A DNA stretch of 38,479 bases from Dehalococcoidia bacterium (GTDB lineage Bacteria > Chloroflexota > Dehalococcoidia > Bin125), in contig JAJEBU010000120.1 of the NCBI GenBank assembly GCA_022822375.1, forward strand, positions 1 through 38,479, in the 5' to 3' direction. Made by a program: the position numbers and the translations under genes. Positions within the stretch are counted from its first letter, which is position 1; each line of letters opens with the position of its first letter. Shown here piece by piece: positions 15,529 to 24,199 of the stretch. The notes beneath the pieces are model-generated. The model saw only the letters and a list, made by a program, of their open reading frames with translations, made no database searches and was not told where the DNA came from.

Positions 15529-16058
15529 TGGCTTCCCTGCCCAGCGACGCTGCAGACGCCCGACTGGCCAGTCCTGCTGCCAAGGATGGCCATCGGGCGC
15601 TGCCGCGCCCCATGCTGCCCAAGCGTTACCGCTACACCGGGCGGATGCCGGCCTGGGCGTGGATTGCGGTGTTCGGATTGTGCATCGCCGCAGCCCTGCC
15701 GGTGTTTCGCACGTCCAGTGTCACGGAGAGCGGCAGCGAGCTGCGGGCGCTGGAAGCGGAGCGTGAGCGGCTGACTTCGGAAATCCGCTCGCTCGCTGCC
15801 CACGTCGGACAGTTGGGTTCGCTCGCCCGGATTCAACAGCAGGCCGTGGAGCGTCTGCGGATGGTGCACGCGGTGCCGACGACCGTGCTGGAAGTCGACT
15901 CCGCGCCGCCCGCAAGGACGCTGCCGGCCCGCTTCCTACCCGCGAGCGACTCGTCGGGCGCTGAAGCACCGCTGCACGGCGGAGATCGTTTGGAACCTGA
16001 ACAACACGCCGCTCGTCCAGTATGGAGAGCCATTCTGGACGTGCTGGTGTTCGATTAG
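15528..16058 (+). CDS. ftsL: FtsL/DivIC-like septum formation protein
   Basis: 176 residues. A basic cytoplasmic N-terminus of about 40 residues, one membrane helix at 43-62 (AWAWIAVFGLCIAAALPVF), then a heptad-like coiled coil (LRALEAERERLTSEIRSLAA) and a Pro-rich outer tail. This layout and the position between rsmH and ftsI identify the FtsL slot; sequence identity in this family is always low. FtsL would pair with FtsQ/DivIB and activate FtsWI. The N- and C-terminal extensions are longer than in E. coli FtsL (121 residues). ATG 15528 overlaps the preceding stop; ftsI begins 40 bases later. Confidence 0.8.
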   Translation: MASLPSDAADARLASPAAKDGHRALPRPMLPKRYRYTGRMPAWAWIAVFGLCIAAALPVFRTSSVTESGSELRALEAERERLTSEIRSLAAHVGQLGSLARIQQQAVERLRMVHAVPTTVLEVDSAPPARTLPARFLPASDSSGAEAPLHGGDRLEPEQHAARPVWRAILDVLVFD

Positions 16059-16098
16059 CCGCGCTGGTTCACGGCAGTACGGATGAGAGGACCAATCC

Positions 16099-18030
16099 GT
16101 GTCAAACGCGCCCGACCAACCGCCGGCAGCGAGCGTCCTGTCCGGTCATGGGGCCGAGACGGTGTCGTCCTGGCGCGTGCGCGCGTTGATTGCGCTGCTG
16201 ATCGGGCTGGCCGTGGTCGTGGTCTACCGCCTGGTGGTGATTCAGGCCATCGACCATGAGCATCATGAGGACTTTGCCGATCGCACGTGGGTGATCGAGA
16301 CGAATGGACCGCGCGGCGCGATCCTGGACCGCAACGGCTTTCCGCTCGCGACATCGGTCGATGCTTGGGAGATCCACGTCGACACGCGCCTCTGGGCCCG
16401 GTCGGGATTTCAGCCCACTGATGCGTCCCGCCGCCTCGCCGATTTGCTGCGCGCGCCGGAGGCAGTCGTGCTGTCGCTCGCGGCTCAGACGCATCGCGAA
16501 GGCGGCCACGACGCGCTGATCGCATACGGTCTGTCCAACGCGCTCGGGGCGCAGATTCACGCTGAAGCGTTGCACGGCGTGCAGGTGCGCAAGACATCCC
16601 AGCGGCGCTACACGGAAGGATCGATGGCCGCGACCGTGATTGGCCTCGTCGGTCGCGACGAGCAGGGCCTGGCCGGCCTGGAGTACCAACTCGATGGCGT
16701 GCTCGCCGGAGAGTCCGGCCTGCTCGTGCAGGAGGTGGACGGCCTGGGCCAGCCGATCCCGTTCGGGCCGCGTCTCGAACTGCCGTATCAGCAGGGAGGC
16801 TCCGTCGTCCTCACGATTGATCGCAACCTGCAGTGGTTGGCGGAGACGGCGTTGGCGGAAGCGGTGGAGGAGTGGGGCGCGCGGAGCGGGCACATCATCA
16901 TGATGGATCCGCGCAACGGCGACATCCTGGCGTTGGCCTCGCTGCCAACCTACGACCCGGTCACGATCGATCTGGATGATCCCAACTCGATGGCGCTGCT
17001 GCGTACGCGCGTCGCGTCGGACATTTACGAGCCGGGTTCCACGCTGAAGGTGGTCACGATGGCCGCGGCGATCGACGCCGGCTTGGTCTCGCCTCACACC
17101 ACGTTCGTCGATACCGGCGCCACGGTGGTCGGTGATCGCACGATTCGCAACTTCGACCTGTCCTACCACGGCGAGCAGACGATGACGCAAGTGTTGCAGC
17201 GCTCGCTCAACACCGGCAGTGTCTGGGTCGCTCAGCAGATGGGCGCGAACACGTTCTACGACTATCTGTATCGGTTCGGATTCGGGGAGAGCACGCAGTC
17301 CGGGCTGCCGGGCGAGGTCGACGGCGTGGTGACGGACTCATCCGACATCTTCTGGACGCCGCTGCAGATGGCGACGAGCTCGTTCGGTCAGGGCATTGCG
17401 GTGACGCCGCTGCAGATCGTTCAGTCGTATGCCACGATCGCGCGCGGCGGAGTGTCGGTCCAGCCGCGGCTGGTCTCGGCGGTGATCACCGACGACGGCG
17501 TCGAACGATTCGCTCCGGTCGAAGGCGAGCGCGTGATCTCGGCGGAGACGGCCGACACCATGACCTGGATGATGCAGGCGGTCGTTGACGGCGTGCTGGC
17601 CCATCCCGCGCAGGCACCGGGCTGGCGGATTGCCGGCAAGTCAGGAACGTCCGACGTTGTCGAGTACGGGGCGTACCTGGAGGGCGAGTCGCTCGCCTCG
17701 TTCGTCGGTTTCGCGCCGGCGGACGATCCGCGCGTGGTGGTGTACATCCGCGTCGACCGTCCGCAGGGCGAAATCTACGGAGGGATCATCGCCGCGCCCG
17801 TCTTCGGCGATCTGATGGAGGAAGTGCTGCCCTATCTCGGCGTCCCGCCGACCGGTTACATCGCCGACGTGAACGACTGGAGCGTCGGCCCTGGCAGTGA
17901 GATCGGCCCGGCGCTCGAAGTCGAGCAGGCAGAGTCTGCGGCCGCGCACGACGAGGACGCCGATCCGCCGCCGTCGCCCATCTCCTACATCCAGGACAGC
18001 GACCGCGAGGAATCGGAGGATCGTCAGTGA
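16099..18030 (+). CDS. ftsI: Septal peptidoglycan transpeptidase FtsI (class B PBP)
   Basis: 643 residues. Cross-links septal peptidoglycan together with FtsW. N-terminal membrane helix at about 28-50 (ALIALLIGLAVVVVYRLVVI), then RGAILDRNGFPLA of the dimerisation domain. The penicillin-binding domain has all three motifs: STLK with Ser314 and Lys317, SLN at 369-371 and KSGTS starting at Lys514. No PASTA domains; an acidic tail of about 50 residues ends the chain. Start GTG 16099 is preceded by GAGAGGA with 7 bases between. The stop overlaps the murF GTG start (GTGA). Confidence 0.96.
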   Translation: MSNAPDQPPAASVLSGHGAETVSSWRVRALIALLIGLAVVVVYRLVVIQAIDHEHHEDFADRTWVIETNGPRGAILDRNGFPLATSVDAWEIHVDTRLWARSGFQPTDASRRLADLLRAPEAVVLSLAAQTHREGGHDALIAYGLSNALGAQIHAEALHGVQVRKTSQRRYTEGSMAATVIGLVGRDEQGLAGLEYQLDGVLAGESGLLVQEVDGLGQPIPFGPRLELPYQQGGSVVLTIDRNLQWLAETALAEAVEEWGARSGHIIMMDPRNGDILALASLPTYDPVTIDLDDPNSMALLRTRVASDIYEPGSTLKVVTMAAAIDAGLVSPHTTFVDTGATVVGDRTIRNFDLSYHGEQTMTQVLQRSLNTGSVWVAQQMGANTFYDYLYRFGFGESTQSGLPGEVDGVVTDSSDIFWTPLQMATSSFGQGIAVTPLQIVQSYATIARGGVSVQPRLVSAVITDDGVERFAPVEGERVISAETADTMTWMMQAVVDGVLAHPAQAPGWRIAGKSGTSDVVEYGAYLEGESLASFVGFAPADDPRVVVYIRVDRPQGEIYGGIIAAPVFGDLMEEVLPYLGVPPTGYIADVNDWSVGPGSEIGPALEVEQAESAAAHDEDADPPPSPISYIQDSDREESEDRQ

Positions 18031-19388
18031 TCTCCTCTCGCGATCTCTGCCGGTTGCTCAGCGGACTGTTGCGGAACCGGCCTGACACGAGTGATGAGCC
18101 GTTCGCCGAGATTGTGGTCGACTCGCGCGAGGTTGTGCCTGGTGCGTTGTTTGTCGCGCTGCGTGGTGAACACGCGGACGGCCACCAGTTCGTTGACGAC
18201 GCGTTGCAGCGCGGTGCGTCGGCGGCGATCGTTTCTGCTGACTCGGGGCTCCAATCCCAACGACACATTGTCGTGGACGATCCACTGTCGGCGTTGCAGG
18301 AAGCTGGCCGCCGTTGGCGCGGCGACGTGAGCGCGCAGGTCGTCGGCATCACTGGCAGCGTCGGTAAGACGACAGTGCGGGAAGCGACGTACCAACTGCT
18401 CGCCCAGCAGTTCCGAGTCCACCAGTCGCCGCGCAATTTCAACGGCGACATCGGTTTGCCGATCGCACTGCTCGGCATCGACCGCGACGACGAGTGGGCG
18501 GTGATTGAGATTGGCCCGTACTCGGAAGAGGAGATGGCGCTACTGGTCTCGTCTGCGCGCGCCGATGTGTGCATCGTGACCAACGTCGGGCCGACGCACC
18601 TCGAACGCTTCGGCAGCATGGATGACACGGAGCGGATCAAGGGTCTGCTGCCGGCATCGTTGTCAGCTGGCGGTCTGGCGATCCTCAACGGCGACGACGA
18701 GCGCGTGCGTCGCATGGCCGCGGTGACCGACGCCGAGGTCCTCATGTACGGGTTCGGCGAGTCAAACGACCTCCGCGCGGCGGACGTATCCGCCAACGGA
18801 TTCGAGGGCATTGCGTTTCGCTTGCAGCAGCGCGGCGGCGGAGCGGTTGAGGTGGAGACACCGTTGGTCGGCGCGCACCAGGCGATGACGGTGCTCGCGG
18901 CGTCGGCGGTGGGACTGCGGGCAGGAATCTCGTTGGATGAGCTCGTGCCGATCCTGGCCTGTCTGGAACCGGGCTCTCGGTTGGCGCGCCGCCGAGCGGC
19001 GAACGGCGCTGTGGTGGTCGACGACGCGTACAACGCCGCTCCGCTGTCCATGCGGGCAGCGCTCGATCTGCTCGCCGACTGCCAGCCGCGGCGGATTGCG
19101 CTGTTGGGCGACATGCGGGAGCTGGGCAGCGAAGAACGGACAGCTCACGCGGCGCTCGGCCGCTACGCCGCCGAGCGCTGCGACTGGCTGATCGCGGTGG
19201 GTGAGCGATCACGTGATCTGATTGAGGCGGCGCGCGAGGCTGGACACCCGCAGGCCTGTTGGCTGGCCGAACCAGAGCAGGCTGCCGACATCCTCCGGCC
19301 GGTAATCGCGCCGTCTGACACGGTGCTGGTCAAGGCTTCGCACGCGATGCATTTGGAACGGGTCGTGGAGAGGCTGTGTGCGCCATGA
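18027..19388 (+). CDS. murF: UDP-MurNAc-tripeptide:D-Ala-D-Ala ligase MurF
   Basis: 453 residues. Adds the D-Ala-D-Ala dipeptide from Ddl to the UDP-MurNAc peptide in the cytoplasm. The ATP loop is GITGSVGKTTVREA, then SPRNFNGDIGLPIALL and VTNVGPTHLERFGSMDD, with the MurF C-terminal VVDDAYNAAPLSMRAAL and ALLGDMRELG. The middle motif reads EIGPYSEEEMALL where relatives have EMGxxxxGEI. Start GTG 18027 overlaps the ftsI stop and follows GGAGGA by 6 bases. murF directly follows ftsI; the usual murE between them is absent. Confidence 0.95.
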   Translation: MISSRDLCRLLSGLLRNRPDTSDEPFAEIVVDSREVVPGALFVALRGEHADGHQFVDDALQRGASAAIVSADSGLQSQRHIVVDDPLSALQEAGRRWRGDVSAQVVGITGSVGKTTVREATYQLLAQQFRVHQSPRNFNGDIGLPIALLGIDRDDEWAVIEIGPYSEEEMALLVSSARADVCIVTNVGPTHLERFGSMDDTERIKGLLPASLSAGGLAILNGDDERVRRMAAVTDAEVLMYGFGESNDLRAADVSANGFEGIAFRLQQRGGGAVEVETPLVGAHQAMTVLAASAVGLRAGISLDELVPILACLEPGSRLARRRAANGAVVVDDAYNAAPLSMRAALDLLADCQPRRIALLGDMRELGSEERTAHAALGRYAAERCDWLIAVGERSRDLIEAAREAGHPQACWLAEPEQAADILRPVIAPSDTVLVKASHAMHLERVVERLCAP

Positions 19389-20374
19389 CCACGTTTTCTC
19401 TGGGCACCGCGGGCATTGCATTCGCGTTGGCCCTGGCGATCGGTCCGCTGATCATCCGCTGGCTCGAGCGTCGCAACGCAGGCAAGTCCATCTCCGACGA
19501 AGGGCCGCAGACGCACCGCGTCAAGGCCGGCACACCCACGATGGGCGGGCTTATCTTCCTCATTCCGATCGCCGTTCTGACCATCGCGACGAATCTGGTC
19601 GAAGGAGATCGTTGGTCGATCTTGCTGCCGCTCGTCGGCGCGGCGGCGCTGGGAGTCCTGGGCTACGCCGATGACCTGGGGACGCTGATCGGCCGGATGC
19701 AGGCAGGTCTGACCTGGAAGCTCAAGTTTGCGCTGCTGGCGTTGTTCTCGACGGCGGTCGGGCTCGTGCTCTACTTCGCGCTGGACGTGCAGTCGCTGAA
19801 CGTGCCCTGGTTGGGACAATTTTCGCTCGGTCCGGCATACATCGTGATCGCCGCGCTGACCGTCTTCGCCACGATCATCTCGGTGGCGATCTCGGACGGC
19901 CTCGACACGCTCTGCGGCGGCACCGGCGCGATTGCCATTGCCGCATTTGGCGTCATCGCGGCCGGACAGGAGCAGGACTTCCTGGTGCGCTTCGCCTTCA
20001 CATGCGTCGGCGCGCTGTTGGGCTTTCTGTGGTTCAACGCGCACCCCGCGCGCATCTTCATGGGCGACACCGGGGCGCTCGCGCTGGGCGGGACGCTGGC
20101 CATCGTCGCGCTGATGACCGGTCACTGGCTGCTGTTGCCGGTGATTGGCATTGTCTTCGTGCTCGAGGCCGCGTCGGACATTGCGCAGGTGGGCTGGTTC
20201 AAATGGACGCGTCGGCGCACGGGCGAGGGCCGGCGCGTCTTGCGCATGGCGCCGCTGCACAACCACTTCGAAATGAGCGGTTGGTCCGAGCCACAGATCG
20301 TGACGCGGTTCTGGTTGATCGGGATGGCCGGCGGCATTCTGGGCATCGCCCTGGCATTGCAGGTGCCCAAGTGA
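19385..20374 (+). CDS. mraY: Phospho-MurNAc-pentapeptide transferase MraY, with altered active-site residues
   Basis: 329 residues, about ten membrane helices. Transfers phospho-MurNAc-pentapeptide to undecaprenyl phosphate to make lipid I. Conserved parts: HRVKAGTPTMGG, the Asp pair at 96-97 (GYADDLGTL), FMGDTGALALGG with Asp228. Two departures are visible. In the NLTDGLDG motif the Asn is Ala (AISDGLDTL, Ala168). The HHH triad in PLHHHFE is His-Asn-His (PLHNHFEMSGW, Asn293). The fold signatures and gene position still support MraY. ATG 19385 overlaps the murF stop by four bases; the GTG at 19376 is less likely. The stop overlaps the murD start. Confidence 0.92.
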   Translation: MTTFSLGTAGIAFALALAIGPLIIRWLERRNAGKSISDEGPQTHRVKAGTPTMGGLIFLIPIAVLTIATNLVEGDRWSILLPLVGAAALGVLGYADDLGTLIGRMQAGLTWKLKFALLALFSTAVGLVLYFALDVQSLNVPWLGQFSLGPAYIVIAALTVFATIISVAISDGLDTLCGGTGAIAIAAFGVIAAGQEQDFLVRFAFTCVGALLGFLWFNAHPARIFMGDTGALALGGTLAIVALMTGHWLLLPVIGIVFVLEAASDIAQVGWFKWTRRRTGEGRRVLRMAPLHNHFEMSGWSEPQIVTRFWLIGMAGGILGIALALQVPK

Positions 20375-21732
20375 CGCTGCCCACGCCAACCATCGCGCCC
20401 GACAGCTTCAGCGGCCAACGCATCGGCGTCGTCGGACTGGGCATCGAGGGGCGGGACGCGGTTGCCCTCTTGGAGCGTGAGGGTGCGGACATCCTGCTCG
20501 TCGATCAGAATCGCGAGCGGGGAGAGCGGGCGCCCGATGACCTCGCCGTGCTCGACGAGGTCGACGGCCTGATCGTGAGCCAGGGCGTCCACTATCGGCT
20601 GCCGTTGCTGATCGAGGCGCAGCGGCAGAACGTTCCCGTGTACGGACCGACTCAGATTTTCCTCGAACGCTGCCCCGCGAACGTGATCGGGATTACTGGC
20701 AGCGCGGGCAAGACGACGACGACTACGCTCGTCGCTGAGTTGCTGCGAGCGGCCGGCGTCCGAACTCACGTCGGCGGCAACATCGGCCGCGGACTGCTCG
20801 CCCAACTGCCAGAGCTTGACGCAGCGGACACCGTTGTCGTGGAGATCTCTCACTCCCAGCTGCTGAGAACGACCCGCAGCCCGCAGATCGCTGCGATCAC
20901 CAACATCACGCCCAACCATCTCGACCAGTTCAGTTGGGACGAATACCAGCAGCTCAAGTACCGGTTGGTGCAGTTTCAGGACGCTGACGACCGGGTCGTC
21001 TTGCCCACGGATAACGAGCTCGCGGCGGTCGCGGCCTCGCGGACGGCGGCTTCTGTCACTTGGTTCGGATTGACGCCGCGGACCGGCGTCGACCTGGAGA
21101 CCACCGTGCGCGACAATCAGATCGCGCGCCAGGGACGGGTCGTCGTGGAGGCGTCAGCGCTTCAGATCCCCGGGCAGCACAATCTGCTCAATGCCCTGGC
21201 TGCGTTGGCGATCGTTGGCGATCGCGTCTCTGACGATGTCGCCGCTCGCGTGCTCCGAGATTTCAGCGGCGTGCCTCACCGACTCGAGGCCGTTGGCGCG
21301 ATTGACGGCGTTCGGTACGTCAACGACTCGATCGGCTCTACTCCCGAGCGCACGCTGGCCGGCCTGCGCGCGACGCGCGGCCCGATCATCCTGCTGCTCG
21401 GCGGGCGGGACAAGCAGCTACCGCTCGATCCGCTGCTGGCGGAGCTGGAACGTCGCGTGCGGCGCGTGATCTTGTTCGGAGAGTCGGCGCCGCTCTGGAC
21501 GGCCTGGCTGTCCGAGCGCGGGGTCGACGCGGTGAACGCGGGCAGCCTCGAAGACGCGTTCGAGCTCGCCGCGAACATTGCCCGTCCATGCGAGACCGTG
21601 CTGTTGTCGCCGGGCGGAACCTCATTCGACGCGTATCCAAACTTTGAGGTGCGCGGCGAGCACTTCCGCCAGCTCGTGCGCGACCGATCCGACGTCAGCG
21701 AAATGGGAAACGAGGTGGCTGATGGCGTCTGA
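20371..21732 (+). CDS. murD: UDP-MurNAc-L-alanine:D-glutamate ligase MurD
   Basis: 453 residues. Adds Glu to UDP-MurNAc-L-Ala. N-terminal Rossmann VVGLGIEGRDAVALL, ATP loop GITGSAGKTTTTTL (110-116), GGNIGRGLL, FSGVPHRLEAV, LLGGRDKQLPLDPL and the C-terminal LLSPGGTSFDAYPNFEVRG. Variants: the SSFQL motif reads SHSQL (160-164), the Asp before the metal His is Asn (PNHLDQ, 182-185), and DSKATNP is DSIGSTP. Whether the product is still D-Glu is not certain from sequence. Start GTG 20371 overlaps the mraY stop (GTGA); the longer open frame is antisense to nothing but shadows mraY. The end overlaps ftsW by 11 bases. Confidence 0.93.
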   Translation: MTLPTPTIAPDSFSGQRIGVVGLGIEGRDAVALLEREGADILLVDQNRERGERAPDDLAVLDEVDGLIVSQGVHYRLPLLIEAQRQNVPVYGPTQIFLERCPANVIGITGSAGKTTTTTLVAELLRAAGVRTHVGGNIGRGLLAQLPELDAADTVVVEISHSQLLRTTRSPQIAAITNITPNHLDQFSWDEYQQLKYRLVQFQDADDRVVLPTDNELAAVAASRTAASVTWFGLTPRTGVDLETTVRDNQIARQGRVVVEASALQIPGQHNLLNALAALAIVGDRVSDDVAARVLRDFSGVPHRLEAVGAIDGVRYVNDSIGSTPERTLAGLRATRGPIILLLGGRDKQLPLDPLLAELERRVRRVILFGESAPLWTAWLSERGVDAVNAGSLEDAFELAANIARPCETVLLSPGGTSFDAYPNFEVRGEHFRQLVRDRSDVSEMGNEVADGV

Positions 21733-23074
21733 CCGCGCCTCAATCCCGGCGCCCGCCAACGGGCCGTTTGCTCAGAAACCGCGGTTCGGTGGGTCGATCG
21801 GCGGTGGCCGTCTCGCGGGTCGGCTGTCGGTGAGCCACTTGCGCCGCCGTGGTGATGCCGCGCCGCCTGACTGGGTGCTGATCGGCTCTGTGTTGGCACT
21901 GGTCTTCATCGGGCTGATTTTCGTCTTCTCGTCGTCGCTCGCAGTTTCGCAGGAGCTCCAGGGTTCGACCCATTACTACGCGGTGCGGCAGCTGATCGGA
22001 GCAGGTATCGGACTGGTCGCGTTTGTGCTGCTCGCCCGGATCGACTATCGCTTCTGGCAACGCCTCTCCACGCAGATCATCTTGCTGGCGTTGTTGTTGT
22101 TGGGGGCGGTCCTGATCCCCGGCATCGGGCACGAGGAGAATGGCGCGCAGCGTTGGATCCAGGTGGGCTCGCTGCCTGCGCTGCAGCCGTCCGAGTTCGC
22201 CAAGCTGGCCTTCTGTGTCTACGTCGCCGGTTGGCTCGCGGCCAAGGGCGCGGAGATCGAGCGACTCTCGCTGGGTCTCGTGCCGTTGAGCCTGATCATC
22301 GGCCTGGTCGGGGCGTTGTTGATGCTCGAGCCCGATCTCGGGACGTTCGTCACGATTGCTTCGACGGGCGTCATTCTCTTCTTCCTGGCGGGCGCACCGC
22401 TGCGTCACATGATGCTGATTGTGCTCGGCGGCTCCGGGGTGCTGTTCGGCATCGTGGGGATCGCCGGCTACGGCATGGAGCGGATCCGCACGTTCTTCAA
22501 TGCCGAGGAGGTCGCACAGGAGGCGGGGTTCCAGATCATCAACCTGGTCTCCACGCTTGGCTCGGGCGGACTGACCGGCGTCGGACTCGGTGCGTCGCGG
22601 CAGAAATTCTTCTACGTGCCGTCGGCGCATACGGACGGCGTGTTCGCGATCATTGGTGAGGAAACGGGCATGCTCGGCGCGCTGATCGTGCTGACCATCT
22701 TTGCTGTGCTGATCCATCGCAGTATCCGCGCCGGGATGCGGGCAGAGGATCGATTTGGCGCGCTGCTGGCTTACGGGATTACGGCCTGGTTTGCCTTGCA
22801 GGCGTTCTTCAACGTCGCCGGCGTGATGCGGGCCATCGTGCTGACCGGCATCCCGCTGCCGTTCCTCAGTTTCGGTTCGTCGGCGCTGATTGCGTCACTG
22901 GCGGCTGCCGGGATTCTCGTCAGCGTGTCTCGCTACGGACGCAAGAAGGCTCCGGCGGAGTCCGCGCCGCCGCTGATTGACACTGGCGCGACGTGCGACA
23001 GCGCGCGCTTGACGGTGGCTGCGTCTGAATCGCGCGGCTCGTTCTTCCATCGCGGTCGAGGCGGCGCTGAATGA
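21722..23074 (+). CDS. ftsW: SEDS-family peptidoglycan polymerase FtsW
   Basis: 450 residues. Polymerises lipid II at the septum with FtsI. A basic N-terminus of about 50 residues precedes roughly ten membrane helices. The SEDS signature regions are GAQRWIQVGSLPALQPSEFA, LMLEPDLGTFVTI (with the catalytic-type Asp of the family), SAHTDGVFAIIGEETGMLG and TGIPLPFLSFGSSALIASL. The C-terminal 50 residues are soluble. ATG 21722 overlaps the murD stop by 11 bases, with GAGGTGG just before. FtsW is preferred over RodA because it lies between murD and murG with ftsI nearby. Confidence 0.95.
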   Translation: MASDRASIPAPANGPFAQKPRFGGSIGGGRLAGRLSVSHLRRRGDAAPPDWVLIGSVLALVFIGLIFVFSSSLAVSQELQGSTHYYAVRQLIGAGIGLVAFVLLARIDYRFWQRLSTQIILLALLLLGAVLIPGIGHEENGAQRWIQVGSLPALQPSEFAKLAFCVYVAGWLAAKGAEIERLSLGLVPLSLIIGLVGALLMLEPDLGTFVTIASTGVILFFLAGAPLRHMMLIVLGGSGVLFGIVGIAGYGMERIRTFFNAEEVAQEAGFQIINLVSTLGSGGLTGVGLGASRQKFFYVPSAHTDGVFAIIGEETGMLGALIVLTIFAVLIHRSIRAGMRAEDRFGALLAYGITAWFALQAFFNVAGVMRAIVLTGIPLPFLSFGSSALIASLAAAGILVSVSRYGRKKAPAESAPPLIDTGATCDSARLTVAASESRGSFFHRGRGGAE

Positions 23075-24192
23075 CCACCGCCGACCAACCCTTGCGCGTG
23101 CTGCTCTCGGGCGGAGGCTCCGGCGGCCACGTGTTCCCTGCCTTTGCCGTCGCCGACGCGCTGCGCGCGCGCCTGGACGAGCGCGGCCGCGGCGCGCTAT
23201 TCCGCTTTGCCGGTACAGCCGACGGCGTGGAATCCGAACTCGCGGGCGAGGCGGGCTTCGCCTACGCGACGATCGCGGCGCGTGCCCTGCGCGGACGCAA
23301 TCCGCTGTCGCAGCTGATCTCCCTGGGCGCGACAGCGACGGGCGTGTTCGACGCAATGATGCTGATGATCCGTTGGCGGCCGGACGTGGTCTTCCTGACG
23401 GGCGGATATGTGTCCGCTCCGGTCGGAGTCGCCGCCTGGCTGACCCGACGGCCGATTGTGTTGCTCCAACCGGACATCGAGCCCGGTTGGACGCTGCGGT
23501 CGCTTGCCCCGCTGGCGAAACGCGTCTGCGTCACGCACGAACGATCGGCCGAGCGGTACGCGGCGCACAAGGCCGTGACGACGGGATATCCGCTGCGGTC
23601 TGGGTTCCAGGACCTCGACCGTCCGCTCTCGCGAGCATACTTCCAGCTCAATGGCGGTCCGGCGTTGCTCGTGACTGGCGCGGTGCGGGGCGCGCAACGG
23701 ATCAATGACTGCATCGCCGAGCGGCTGTCGGACTGGTTGTCGCTGACGCAGCTGATTCACATCTCGGGCTCCAACGACTTCGATCGCCTGTCTGCGCTGC
23801 GAGCAGCGCTGCCGGCCCGGCTGCAGTCGCGCTATCGGCTGTATCCGTACATGTCGGACGAGATGCCCTTGGCGATGGCGGCCTGCGACCTGGCCGTCTC
23901 TCGTGCGGGCGCATCGGTGATGGGCGAGTATCCCGCAGCGGGGCTGCCGGCGGTGCTCGCGCCGCTCGAAGAGGCCGGCGGACACCAGCGCTACAACGCT
24001 GAGCTGCTCGCCGACGCGGGTGGCGCTGTGGTGCTCGACAACGATGCAATCACGTCGGATCTGTTTGATCTGACGGCCGGCATCCTGGCAGATCGCGAGC
24101 GGCTCGAGTCGATGCGCGCGTCGATGCTGGGGCTGCGTCGCACGGACGCGGCGACGCGAATTGCCGAAGTGATCATCGATGTGGCAAAGTGA
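23071..24192 (+). CDS. murG: UDP-GlcNAc:lipid I GlcNAc-transferase MurG, divergent
   Basis: 373 residues, GT-B fold. Adds GlcNAc to lipid I to give lipid II at the inner membrane face. Retained motifs: GGGSGGHVFPAFAV (14 onward), LTGGYVSAPVGVAA, TGYPLRSGF with the Arg of NPxR, SRAGASVMGEYPAAGLPAVL with the UDP-binding Glu, and GGHQRYNAELL. Two motifs differ: HEQN is replaced by LQPD (132-135), and the GGSxGA loop reads TGAVRGA (202-208). Position between ftsW and murC makes MurG the only sensible assignment. ATG 23071 overlaps the ftsW stop by four bases. Confidence 0.9.
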   Translation: MTTADQPLRVLLSGGGSGGHVFPAFAVADALRARLDERGRGALFRFAGTADGVESELAGEAGFAYATIAARALRGRNPLSQLISLGATATGVFDAMMLMIRWRPDVVFLTGGYVSAPVGVAAWLTRRPIVLLQPDIEPGWTLRSLAPLAKRVCVTHERSAERYAAHKAVTTGYPLRSGFQDLDRPLSRAYFQLNGGPALLVTGAVRGAQRINDCIAERLSDWLSLTQLIHISGSNDFDRLSALRAALPARLQSRYRLYPYMSDEMPLAMAACDLAVSRAGASVMGEYPAAGLPAVLAPLEEAGGHQRYNAELLADAGGAVVLDNDAITSDLFDLTAGILADRERLESMRASMLGLRRTDAATRIAEVIIDVAK

Positions 24193-24199
24193 CGTAACG

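Noticed and set aside
17786-19114. 442-codon minus-strand ORF over ftsI/murF, and 408-codon one at 19163-20389 over mraY
   Set aside because: Low-complexity Ser/Arg- or Arg/Gln-rich products opposite recognised genes; shadow frames.
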